Assembly: GCF_000495795.1 (NCBI RefSeq) | Contig: NZ_AWGD01000010.1 | Span: forward strand, 62,001-126,000 | DNA from: Asticcacaulis sp. AC460 | GTDB taxonomy: Bacteria > Pseudomonadota > Alphaproteobacteria > Caulobacterales > Caulobacteraceae | DNA: 64,000 nucleotides | Direction of reading: 5' to 3' | In this document: one piece after another, positions 10,001 to 15,816 of the stretch | Layout of the letters: each line of letters begins with the position of its first letter | Numbering within the stretch: position 1 is the first letter of the stretch | Notes under the pieces: generated by a model | Database searches by the model: none | What the model saw: the letters and a program-made list of their open reading frames with translations, nothing else | What the model was told of the DNA's origin: nothing | Made by a program: the position numbers and the translations under genes

Positions 10001-11981
10001 TGATGCTGTCGGCATAGACCGAGCCGAAGACGCCGATTTCCTCGAAATTGGCGTAAGACCCGCCAGACGCCGCGGCCAGGGTAGCAAAGGCATCGCCCGT
10101 CGACAGATCCAGGTTCAGGGCAGAGCCGCGGCCGAAGAAGGACACGAAGATGCGGTCGATGACATTGACCGGCTGGCCACCGCCGTCGGCGCTGTCGCCC
10201 AGGCCGACATAGAAGGTGTCGCCGCCCATGCCACCGATGAGGGTGTCGGCGGCATTGTCTTCCACCGCCAGGCCGGCCGTCTCATTGGCCGCATGCCACA
10301 CAACGCTGCCGCCCGTGCCGACATTGATGGTGTCCGCGCCGCTGCCGCCCCATACGCGGTCGAAACCGTTGCCGGTATTGATGACGTCATTGCCGTCCAG
10401 ACCGTGGACAATATCGTTGTTGTTGCCCGTGGTGATCGTCAGTGCCTCGATGTTGGCGGCGGTCAGGCCCGCACCGGTCCAGGTGATGCTGTAACCGCCA
10501 CCGGCGTTTTTGTCAGCGGTCACCACCGTCAGCTTGTCACTGAGATCGATCACCAGCCTGTCCGAACCCGCGCCGCCGTCGACGCTGTCGCCCTGACCGC
10601 CGTTCAGCACGTCGTCGCCGTCACCGCCGTTCAGCGTATCATTGCCGTCGCCACCGGTCAGGGTGTCGTTGCCGCCCAGGCCATCGATCGAGTCGTCACC
10701 GGCCAGGCCGTCAATGGTGTTGGGGGCGGCATCGCCTTGCAATGTGTCGCTACCGGCCGACGGGATGGCGGCATTGGACATTGTGAATTGACGGGTGAAG
10801 ATACTGGGATGACCTTCAGCGTCCGGTCCGGACCAGGTAACGACGATGGTATCGCCATCGGACGCGACCTTAACGCCGCGTTGAGACCCCACCGTCTCGT
10901 CGGCGATGCGGATCTCCTCGCCAATCAGGTTGCCGAGGCTGTCGGTGATTTGCATATAGACGCCCCAGCTGGAGCCGTCCTGAGCGTTGCTTTGCCACAC
11001 CACCGCGAAATAACCGCCATCCAGCGCGGTAACATCCGGAACGGTCTGCGAGCCGGTCGTATAGGTGTTGACCCTGAATTCGGACTGGACGCGGTTGCCA
11101 TTTGAATCGAAGACCTGGCCATAGATTCCGTAGGACGACCCGTCCTGGTTCTGGCTGGCCCAGACCGCGACAAAACCGCCGTCGTCGGTCGCCGCAACAT
11201 CCACCAGGTACTGATGCCCCGGCGTGTAGGTATTGATCAGGACAGGCGTCCCCACCGCCGTGCCCGTGGTATCGAACTTCTGGCCGTAAATATTCATACC
11301 GGCCCCGGCGACGAAGACGGCATAGAGCAGCATGGCGCCGCCCGCGCCCGCGTTGTCGAGGAAGGCGAGTTGCGGCGTTACGTCCTCATGGGCCACCGCG
11401 TGGAAGGTGCTGACGGCGACATCACCTGCCTCATCGACGTAGCTGAGCTGGAAACCCGCAACGCCTCCGATCTCCGTCTGCCAGGCCATCAGGAAGCCAC
11501 CATCTTCCGCCACGGCCACTGTCGGCGCCCACCCGTTCGGTGCCAGGACCACTTCACCGACGTCGCCGCCGGCTTCGTTGTACAGGTTGACGCGGGCGCC
11601 GGAAGCGTCGAAGCGCTGCGCCAGGATCGACGTGCCGGTGACGATATAGGTCTTGTCCAGGATGCTGGCCGGATCGTAGAACGTCGTCTGGTAAAGGACG
11701 ATAAAGCCGCCGTCGGCCATGGGGACGACGCTGGCCAGGGCCTGATCCTGGTCGGTCGCGGTATTGACCATGAACTGGCTTCCAACCTTGTTCCCTGCGG
11801 CATCGAAAATCTGGGCATGGATGTCGGCCCAGTACCACTCCGTGTTTTCCGGCGTAAGATTCCCGCCATTCCAGGTAATGACATAACCACCATCCGCCAG
11901 GTAGGTAACGGTTTCGGCGGACATCTGGTCGAAGTCGAGGCCGTTGACTTCGGATTCGACGCCGTTTTGGAGTTGCAGCAT
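7059..11981 (-). CDS. Large RTX calcium-binding repeat protein
   Basis: 1640 residues from the ATG at 11981, chosen because AGGGGAC precedes it and MLQLQNGVESEVNG aligns with the start of the smaller paralogue; the frame extends open to 12158 without support. Residues 1-405 carry the same VVWAS.NQDGS.YGIYGQVFD repeats. About 410-475 is a dense block of GGxGxDxL nonapeptides that should form a calcium-loaded beta roll. A variable middle follows (about 480-950), then eight 72-81-residue units centred on VENLTLTG....GTGN. The C-terminal 75 residues match the paralogue. There is no signal peptide; type I secretion is inferred. An adhesin or surface-layer role is plausible, an enzyme domain is not visible. 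Confidence 0.9.
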   Translation of the reverse strand: MLQLQNGVESEVNGLDFDQMSAETVTYLADGGYVITWNGGNLTPENTEWYWADIHAQIFDAAGNKVGSQFMVNTATDQDQALASVVPMADGGFIVLYQTTFYDPASILDKTYIVTGTSILAQRFDASGARVNLYNEAGGDVGEVVLAPNGWAPTVAVAEDGGFLMAWQTEIGGVAGFQLSYVDEAGDVAVSTFHAVAHEDVTPQLAFLDNAGAGGAMLLYAVFVAGAGMNIYGQKFDTTGTAVGTPVLINTYTPGHQYLVDVAATDDGGFVAVWASQNQDGSSYGIYGQVFDSNGNRVQSEFRVNTYTTGSQTVPDVTALDGGYFAVVWQSNAQDGSSWGVYMQITDSLGNLIGEEIRIADETVGSQRGVKVASDGDTIVVTWSGPDAEGHPSIFTRQFTMSNAAIPSAGSDTLQGDAAPNTIDGLAGDDSIDGLGGNDTLTGGDGNDTLNGGDGDDVLNGGQGDSVDGGAGSDRLVIDLSDKLTVVTADKNAGGGYSITWTGAGLTAANIEALTITTGNNNDIVHGLDGNDVINTGNGFDRVWGGSGADTINVGTGGSVVWHAANETAGLAVEDNAADTLIGGMGGDTFYVGLGDSADGGGQPVNVIDRIFVSFFGRGSALNLDLSTGDAFATLAAASGGSYANFEEIGVFGSVYADSISGTAGSDRLFDLAPADGAGGGDTFYGMGGNDFLSGGSGTNYMDGGDGNDVIYNTSFQDETLVGGAGDDTFFWGSTAPVDVIGDGNDTIQGGDGIDTMDFTKLVNGVNIILNQPWDIIGSGIVTYSGIENLIGGTGNDTLHGNYEANRIQGGAGDDNLSGFGGSGVDTLIGGIGNDTFQIFGNDLAFGEDGDDVFVIWSRQDGNLVELYGGAGYDTIDMTQASVGIKWVLSGEDDIEAFKGGVHDDGYDASATTTVLQRNLSGGGGNDTLKSGVGQDLLSGGDGNDYLDGGAGFDTMMGGLGDDTFVVEAAIDVVSEQAGQGTDTVLSGRTYTLTANVENLTLTGEAAINGTGNGLNNALRGNAGVNILSGLAGNDTYYLDQLGDTLVEQAGGGTDTVVTAFSYTLLTNFENLTLTGSENLTGTGNLAANRLTGNDGNNLLDGGASNDTMAGGLGDDTFIVNSDGDLVTELDGQGTDTVLSARTYTLGNSIENLVLTGAGANTGTGNALNNTLTGNDAVNWLDGAAGNDTLVGGLGSDTYVVDAAGDVTTEAEGAGTDTVRSSVSWTLGANVEILLLTGTAANNGTGNELNNILTGNSGVNVLSGGLGNDTYNVQNTTDTVAEGVGEGTDAVLSNVTFTLGANVENLTLIGNNHVNATGNAGNNVLIGNVGNNILTGGLGDDTYYIQNVNDFVVEQHWEGTDTVYTTVAYSLFGRAIENLFLMGTDNLNATGNSLANALTGNTGNNVLSGAGGNDTYYVQNAGDSVIENANEGIDTVVTTVTWTLGDNTENATLTGNQHFNLTGNALNNVLTGNIGNNILTGGLGDDTYYVQNVNDFVVEQHFQGTDVIYSTVTYSLFGRAVENMILQGTENLNATGNSLNNILTGNSGANRLEAGVGNDTFSGGLGADVFVFLAASGKDTITDFSGSQNDSINVNAYTAGTANAAMVTQAGANVLINLGGGNTVTVLNAGQADVLAHMVW
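7330..9020 (-). repeat. Eight tandem coding repeats of 216-243 bp in the large RTX gene
   Basis: Each unit encodes a beta-strand segment (TYTL..VENLTLTG), a GTGN turn, an N-rich LTGN segment and a GGLGDDTYYV calcium motif. Two units (coding SLFGRAIE and SLFGRAVE) closely match two units of the smaller paralogue at 4800-5160, also at DNA level, which suggests gene conversion or recent duplication. Unit number may vary between strains. Confidence 0.85.
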
Positions 11982-12090
11982 ATGGAAAGTCCCCTGTAGG
12001 CGCGGCGCATACGTTTCGGCCGCCTGATGCGGCCGCCCCCACGGCGCCGCTTTTGTGACATTAGAAATCATCGATAGGGCTTCAAGCGCA

Positions 12091-12106
12091 TACCCAATAT
12101 TGGGTA
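12091..12106. promoter_or_regulatory. 16-bp perfect palindrome in the RTX/LuxR divergent promoter region
   Basis: TACCCAATATTGGGTA lies between the large RTX gene (start 11981) and the LuxR-type regulator (start 12273). Its position, 110 bases from one start and 167 from the other, suits an operator for a dimeric regulator. Which protein binds it is not known; the adjacent LuxR-type protein is the obvious candidate. A second small inverted repeat (ACCTCG and CGAGGT, 12243-12259) sits just before the regulator's ribosome binding site. The rest of 11982-12272 holds no recognisable gene. Confidence 0.55.
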
Positions 12107-12272
12107 GGAAACGGCGAAAAGACCGGTCGCAAAGCGTCCCAGGCGAATTCGAACGCAACCGGTACGCGATTTACAAGTAACTGAGTTATTTGAAGTTTCT
12201 TTACATGATGGCCGTTCCGTCATTAACTCTCCGCACGATGAGACCTCGCTGCACGAGGTTCAGGGGAATGAC

Positions 12273-13379
12273 GTGTCAATCAGCGAAGCCGCGGTCGCGG
12301 CAACGATCGAGTCCTTCCAGTCCGCCGCCCTGGGCGGATCGTGGATGTCCGCGTTGGAAAACCTGGCAGCGGCCACGCATTCCCATGCCGGCCAATTGAT
12401 CGGACTGGGCGACAACGCCGCCGTGCCGTTCAACTGGCTGAGCGGCCTGCCGCCGCAAGCCATCCCCGAATTCGTCCTGGCCGGTGGTGGCGATGTCCGC
12501 GTCAATTCGCGCGTCCGCATCGGCAGCCGGGCGGCGGAACTCCAGGTTCTCAACGAGGACGCCTTTACCACGGCCGAGGATTGCCGGCGCAACCCTGACT
12601 TTGGGGCGTGGATCAAGACGTACGAGGTCGAGATCACCTGCCTCAGCCCGTTGCTGCGTCAGGACGACATGCTGGTCGGCATGGCGGTCGGCCGCAGCGA
12701 AAGCCTGGGGCTCTACGACGATGAAGAAAAGCGCGCCTACGCCGCCATCGCCGCCCATGCACGCGCCGCCGTGCGCACTCAGATGGCGATCGAAGGACAG
12801 AGCTTGGGCCTAGTCCACAGCCTGCTGGACGCCATGGCGGCGGCGGCCTTTGTCTGCGACGCCTCGGGCCGCATCCGCGCCATGTCACCGCGCGGCGAGG
12901 CCTTGCTGGCCGCTGGCCGCTGGCTGAAGGTGGCGCGCGGGCGGCTGACCACGCGCAACGACGCCTATGGCCGCCGCTTCGACTACGCCCTGGCCAGTGT
13001 TTCAGGCATGGACCTGACGGCGCCGCACCGGCCGCCCGACGCCATGGTGCTGCGCGACGACACGGGTGGCGACTATCTCCATCTCGAATTCACCGCCATT
13101 CCGGGCGAGCACCGCCGCTTCGGTTTGTCGGCCATGGTTATCGCCCGCACCATGCGCCATGAGATCCGCCGCACGGCCGAACTGGCGCGGCAGTTGTTCA
13201 ATCTGACTCCGGCCGAGGCCATGGTCGCCGCCCACCTGGCGGCCGGCCGCGGCCCCCAATCGATTGCCGACGAAACGGGCAAGTCGATCGGTACGATCCG
13301 GACGCAGATCCGCAGCATTTTCGACAAGGCCGGGGTGCAGTCACAGCTGGAACTGGTGGCAGCCTTGACGCTGGACTAG
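12273..13379 (+). CDS. LuxR-type helix-turn-helix transcriptional regulator
   Basis: 368 residues starting at GTG 12273, preceded by CAGGGGAATGAC. The C-terminal 60 residues form a LuxR-type HTH: LTPAEAMVAAHLAAGRGPQS, then IADETGKSIGTIRTQI as the recognition region. The N-terminal 290 residues contain no receiver domain; they look like a PAS/GAF-like sensory region (for example VCDASGRIRAMSPRGEALL). It is divergent from the RTX gene and shares its upstream region, so control of RTX expression is a reasonable inference. No other target is evident. Confidence 0.82.
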   Translation: MSISEAAVAATIESFQSAALGGSWMSALENLAAATHSHAGQLIGLGDNAAVPFNWLSGLPPQAIPEFVLAGGGDVRVNSRVRIGSRAAELQVLNEDAFTTAEDCRRNPDFGAWIKTYEVEITCLSPLLRQDDMLVGMAVGRSESLGLYDDEEKRAYAAIAAHARAAVRTQMAIEGQSLGLVHSLLDAMAAAAFVCDASGRIRAMSPRGEALLAAGRWLKVARGRLTTRNDAYGRRFDYALASVSGMDLTAPHRPPDAMVLRDDTGGDYLHLEFTAIPGEHRRFGLSAMVIARTMRHEIRRTAELARQLFNLTPAEAMVAAHLAAGRGPQSIADETGKSIGTIRTQIRSIFDKAGVQSQLELVAALTLD

Positions 13380-13392
13380 TTGCAATTGCAAC
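13379..13392. promoter_or_regulatory. GTTGCAA-TTGCAAC palindrome at the head of the Y RNA tract
   Basis: A perfect 14-bp palindrome beginning on the stop codon of the LuxR-type gene. Its GTTGC/GCAAC arms are the same as those of the two spaced inverted repeats in the proposed Y RNA promoters (13431-13445 and 13870-13884), so it could be an accessory site for the same regulator. Confidence 0.4.
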
Positions 13393-13430
13393 ACACTGTG
13401 TGGCGCCGATGTGTGACATGAAATTTTTCT

Positions 13431-13460
13431 GTTGCGTCATGCAACGATTTTAATTATCTC
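13431..13460 (+). promoter_or_regulatory. Candidate promoter P1 of the Y RNA array, with GTTGC-N5-GCAAC operator
   Basis: The inverted repeat GTTGC-GTCAT-GCAAC (13431-13445) contains a -35-like TTGCGT at 13432; 17 bases later comes TATCTC (13455-13460), within the AT-rich TAATTATCTC. The predicted RNA would begin near 13467, just before a UUCG-loop hairpin (13469-13488). The same arms and the same -35/-10 spacing recur at 13870-13899. This is sequence inference; no start has been mapped. Confidence 0.5.
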
Positions 13461-13468
13461 CCCCGCTT

Positions 13469-13621
13469 GTCGCGGCTTCGGCCGGGACGCGCCGCAGTGG
13501 CGCAGACAGCGATTACATCGTTAACCCATAGGTCGCCGGTTCGAATCCGGCCGGGGTCCGCCCCGTAGCTCAGACTGGTAGAGCAATGGAGAATATCGCT
13601 GCCGACCTATTCCCTGCGGCG
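13469..13621 (+). ncRNA. Bacterial Y RNA with tRNA-like module (copy 1)
   Basis: The outer helix pairs CGCCGCAG (13490-13497) with CTGCGGCG (13614-13621). Next come the 5' internal loop TGGCGCA, an inner helix CAGCGAT/ATCGCTG (13507-13513 with 13595-13601) and TTACATCG. A short CCAT/ATGG stem leads into a tRNA-like module: T-arm GCCGG-TTCGAAT-CCGGC (13535-13551), acceptor CGGGG/CCCCG closed by the loop TCCG (13552-13565), and D-arm GCTC/GAGC (13568-13584). T-arm before acceptor before D-arm is the arrangement known for YrlA-type Y RNAs. A 5' UUCG hairpin (13469-13488) precedes it. It lies upstream of the Ro60 gene, the expected protein partner. Confidence 0.82.
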
Positions 13622-13625
13622 AGCC

Positions 13626-13692
13626 TTCGGTGGCGCAGATATCGCTTACTTCGTCTTGAAAACGCCCAGTGCGATATCGTCTTTTCCCCGAA
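13626..13692 (+). ncRNA. Short Y RNA without a tRNA-like module (copy 2)
   Basis: Outer helix TTCGG/CCGAA (13626-13630 with 13688-13692), the same 5' internal loop TGGCGCA (13631-13637), and a perfect 8-bp inner helix GATATCGC/GCGATATC (13638-13645 with 13671-13678), followed by TTACTTCG. The apical part is only about 25 nt with a weak CGT/ACG hairpin, so it has a Ro-binding-type stem but no effector module. It starts five bases after copy 1 ends and is probably processed from the same transcript. Confidence 0.68.
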
Positions 13693-13712
13693 TGCACATC
13701 CCGTGGGGGGAT

Positions 13713-13860
13713 CAGTTTTCCGTGGTGGTGGCCGCGATTACTTCGTAGCACAAACCCAGACAGTCCTTGCCTTTGCAATGGTGGCAAAACGGCATGTGTG
13801 CAGCGATATGAACAATCGCCTTGGCTGTAAGAAGTGTGGCCGGGAGTTCCCGGAAGATTG
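13713..13860 (+). ncRNA. Diverged Y-like RNA (copy 3)
   Basis: Outer helix CAGTTTTCCG with CGGAAGATTG (13713-13722 with 13851-13860, two G-U pairs), then TGGTGGT in the place of TGGCGCA, eight bases, and the exact TTACTTCG (13738-13745). The inner helix is GCC-GCGA with TCGC-CTT-GGC, including a three-base bulge. The apical region can form GCACA/TGTGC and TTGCC/GGCAA stems rather than a tRNA-like fold. A CCGGG-AGTT-CCCGG hairpin (13839-13852) competes with the outer helix. The shared core and spacing argue for homology with copies 1, 2 and 4, but this copy may be decayed. Confidence 0.42.
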
Positions 13861-13869
13861 AAAAAATTT

Positions 13870-13899
13870 GTTGCACTACGCAACAAGTTTCTGTAGTAA
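13870..13899 (+). promoter_or_regulatory. Candidate promoter P2 of the last Y RNA, with GTTGC-N5-GCAAC operator
   Basis: TTGTTGC-ACTAC-GCAACAA (13868-13886) is a perfect 7-bp inverted repeat enclosing TTGCAC at 13871; 17 bases later lies TAGTAA (13894-13899). The arms and spacing repeat those at 13431-13460. The predicted start is near 13906, ahead of copy 4 and possibly of the Ro60 operon. Confidence 0.52.
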
Positions 13900-13946
13900 C
13901 TTATAACTTCGGACAGGCCCGATCAGGGAACCATCCGGAAACCTTA

Positions 13947-14078
13947 AGATCCAGGTGGCGCAGGAGTCGGTTACTTCGCCTGTCACGCGGAAGAAGCGGG
14001 TTCAAATCCCGCCACGGTTTCGACCGTGTAGCTTAATCGGTTAAAGCGCCTTCCGTCTCCGTCCATACCCCTGGATCT
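13947..14078 (+). ncRNA. Bacterial Y RNA with tRNA-like module (copy 4)
   Basis: Outer helix AGATCCAGG/CCTGGATCT (13947-13955 with 14070-14078, nine perfect pairs), the TGGCGCA internal loop, and inner helix GGAGTCGG/CCGTCTCC with one U-U mismatch (13963-13970 with 14053-14060), then TTACTTCG. The module has T-arm GCGGG-TTCAAAT-CCCGC (13996-14012), acceptor CACGGT/ACCGTG closed by TTCG (14013-14028), and D-arm GCTT/AAGC with a GG-containing loop (14031-14047). Just before the T-arm, TTCGC-CTGTCAC-GCGGA (13975-13991) can form a 5-bp arm with a 7-nt loop resembling a GUC anticodon arm; GGAAG/CTTCC is a competing pairing. It lies 175 bases before the Ro60 start. Confidence 0.83.
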
Positions 14079-14084
14079 GCCTAA

Positions 14085-14120
14085 CCGGCAGCAGCGTGAC
14101 GCGTTCCTAGTCACGCCCGG
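14085..14120 (+). terminator. Possible hairpin terminator or attenuator after the Y RNAs
   Basis: GCGTGAC (14094-14100) pairs with GTCACGC (14110-14116) over a nine-base loop, extended by CCGG/CCGG after an unpaired stretch. Only a short CTTTATCT follows, so termination may be partial. The remaining leader to 14252 holds a 10-bp palindrome TCACGCGTGA (14181-14190) and a GGTC/GACC hairpin (14205-14216), but no gene that I can support. Confidence 0.4.
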
Positions 14121-14252
14121 CGCCTTTATCTCCACTGCCCTGGCCGGAAAGTTCCGCCGCCAGCGCCCCAGCCCATATTTTCACGCGTGATGCCGCCGGA
14201 CATGGGTCCGGGGACCGGATCGTCACGCCCAGATGCCAGAAGAGGTGCAACC

Positions 14253-15569
14253 ATGCGGTTGAACATTTTCCAAAAACGCCCCGGCATCACGCATGAGGGC
14301 GCCCCCGCGCGGGAACTGACGGCGGCACAAAAGCTGCGCCGTTCGGTCCTGTCCTGCCTGTTGTGGGAAAACGAATTCTACGAAGACGGTCAGTCCATCG
14401 CCGACCGTATCCTGAGCCTGGCCGTCGAGGCCGGCCCCCAGACCGTTGCCGCCCTGGCCATCGAGGCGCGCGAACAGATGAAGCTGCGCCATGCGCCGCT
14501 TTTGCTGCTCGTCGCCCTGATCCAGGCCGGTGGCCTCCTGGTGGCGCCGACCATTGAACGCGTCATCCAGCGCGCCGACGAGCTGACCGAACTGGTCGCG
14601 CTCTATTGGCGTAACGGCAAGCGTCCGCTGTCGAAGCAGATGAAGCTGGGCCTGGCCCGCGCCTTCGTCAAGTTCGACGCCTACGCCCTGGCCAAGTATG
14701 ACCGTGATGGCCCGGTACGTCTGCGCGACGTGCTGTTCCTCAGCCACGCCAAGCCGAAAGACGAGGCGCAGGCCGCGATCTGGAAGCAGCTGGCGGACCG
14801 CACCCTGGCGTCCCCGGACACCTGGGAGGTCGCGCTGTCGGGCGGGGCGGACAAAGGTGAAACCTTCACCCGCCTGTTGGCCGAGCGCAAGCTGGGTTAC
14901 CTGGCCCTGTTGCGTAACCTGCGCAACATGGACCAGGCGGGTGTCGACGAAGCCCTGGTCACCGAAGCCATCCTGGCGCGTCGCGGCGCGGAACGGGTTC
15001 TGCCCTTCCGTTACGTGGCGGCGGCCCGGGCGGCGCCGCGCTTCGAACGCTGGCTGGACGAGGCCCTGATGGAAACCGTCCTGGAACAGCCGGTATTTGC
15101 CGGCCGGACCATCGTGCTGGTCGACGTCTCCCCGTCCATGAACGTGCCTTTATCGGCGCGTTCGGACCTGACGCGGATGGTGGCGGCCGCGACCCTGGGC
15201 GCGATCATACCGGGTGATCTGCGCGTCTTCTCCTTCTCGAACGAGGTGGTGGAAGTGCCGGCGCGCCGCGGCATGGCCGGTGTCGATGCGATCCTGCGGT
15301 CGCAGCCCTACAACGGTACGCTGCTGGGCAAGGCGATGACCAGGATCAACGCGATCCCCCACGATCGCCTGATCGTCATCACCGACGAACAGTCGCAGGA
15401 CCCCGTGCCCGATCCGGTCGCGGCCAAGGCGTACATGATCAACGTCGCTTCCAATCGGAACGGCGTCGGTTATGGCCGCTGGACGCACATCGACGGTTTT
15501 TCCGAGAATGTGCTGAGCTATATTCGCGAACATGAGTCGTTTGATTGTGTGAACGAAGAAAGGGTCTGA
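14253..15569 (+). CDS. rsr: Ro60 / TROVE-domain protein (Rsr), Y RNA-binding
   Basis: 438 residues from the ATG at 14253 behind AGAAGAGGTG. The N-terminal two thirds form the TROVE HEAT-repeat ring: LRRSVLSCLLWENEFYEDG near residues 28-46 and EAREQMKLRHAPLLLLVAL are family signatures. The C-terminal vWA-like domain starts near residue 285, with the MIDAS-type DVSPS at 291-295. Ro60 binds Y RNAs on its outer surface and holds structured or misfolded RNA through its central hole; bacterial orthologues act with nucleases and in stress or UV survival. The Y RNA array directly upstream is the expected partner. It heads an operon with HTH, Hen1, ankyrin and Pnkp genes. Confidence 0.92.
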   Translation: MRLNIFQKRPGITHEGAPARELTAAQKLRRSVLSCLLWENEFYEDGQSIADRILSLAVEAGPQTVAALAIEAREQMKLRHAPLLLLVALIQAGGLLVAPTIERVIQRADELTELVALYWRNGKRPLSKQMKLGLARAFVKFDAYALAKYDRDGPVRLRDVLFLSHAKPKDEAQAAIWKQLADRTLASPDTWEVALSGGADKGETFTRLLAERKLGYLALLRNLRNMDQAGVDEALVTEAILARRGAERVLPFRYVAAARAAPRFERWLDEALMETVLEQPVFAGRTIVLVDVSPSMNVPLSARSDLTRMVAAATLGAIIPGDLRVFSFSNEVVEVPARRGMAGVDAILRSQPYNGTLLGKAMTRINAIPHDRLIVITDEQSQDPVPDPVAAKAYMINVASNRNGVGYGRWTHIDGFSENVLSYIREHESFDCVNEERV

Positions 15570-15573
15570 CGGC

Positions 15574-15804
15574 ATGAGCGCCGAGGAACTGAGGCAGGCG
15601 GCCATCCTCTTGTTCGGCGAACGCGGCTGGATGTCGCGTTTGTCCGAAGCCTTGGGGGTGGACCGCTCCTCGGTGTCTCGGTGGTTCGCCGGGCTGCCGG
15701 TCCCCGGACCGGTGGCCGCCGCCGTCGCGGCCTGGCTCAAACTGTATGAACTTACGGGCGAAACTCCCTATGAGATCGAAGGTCTGATCGATCCGAAAGA
15801 ATAG
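15574..15804 (+). CDS. Small helix-turn-helix protein in the RNA-repair operon
   Basis: A 76-residue protein starting five bases after the Ro60 stop, with AAAGGG upstream inside the end of Ro60. Residues 19-42 (WMSRLSEALGVDRSSVSRWFAG) form an HTH in which ALGVDRSSVSRWF is the turn and recognition helix, as in phage-repressor-like (XRE/Cro) folds. The C-terminal half is a hydrophobic helix and an acidic tail. It may be the autoregulator of the operon and could bind the GTTGC-N5-GCAAC or TCACGCGTGA sites upstream; this is inference. Codon use resembles that of its neighbours. Confidence 0.75.
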   Translation: MSAEELRQAAILLFGERGWMSRLSEALGVDRSSVSRWFAGLPVPGPVAAAVAAWLKLYELTGETPYEIEGLIDPKE

Positions 15805-15816
15805 TATAGATCGATC

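Noticed and set aside
8859-11105. 748-residue plus-strand frame opposite the RTX gene
   Set aside because: It is an antisense shadow of the repetitive GC-rich RTX coding frame and mirrors its repeats; the same holds for the 583-residue frame at 5190-6941.
13535-13621. Two-piece (permuted) tmRNA of alphaproteobacteria
   Set aside because: The D-arm is fully paired, no tag-peptide frame is present, and the acceptor stem lacks the G-U pair expected for alanine charging.
13586-13861. 91-residue open frame ending CGREF...ED
   Set aside because: It runs across Y RNA copies 1 to 3, has no ribosome binding site, and its apparent CxxC comes from structured RNA sequence.
13535-14047. Two circularly permuted tRNA genes
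   Set aside because: T-arm, acceptor and D-arm in permuted order do suggest this, but both sit inside Y RNA stems with the shared TGGCGCA core, copy 1 has no anticodon arm, and a Ro60 gene follows. Y RNA tRNA-like modules explain them better.
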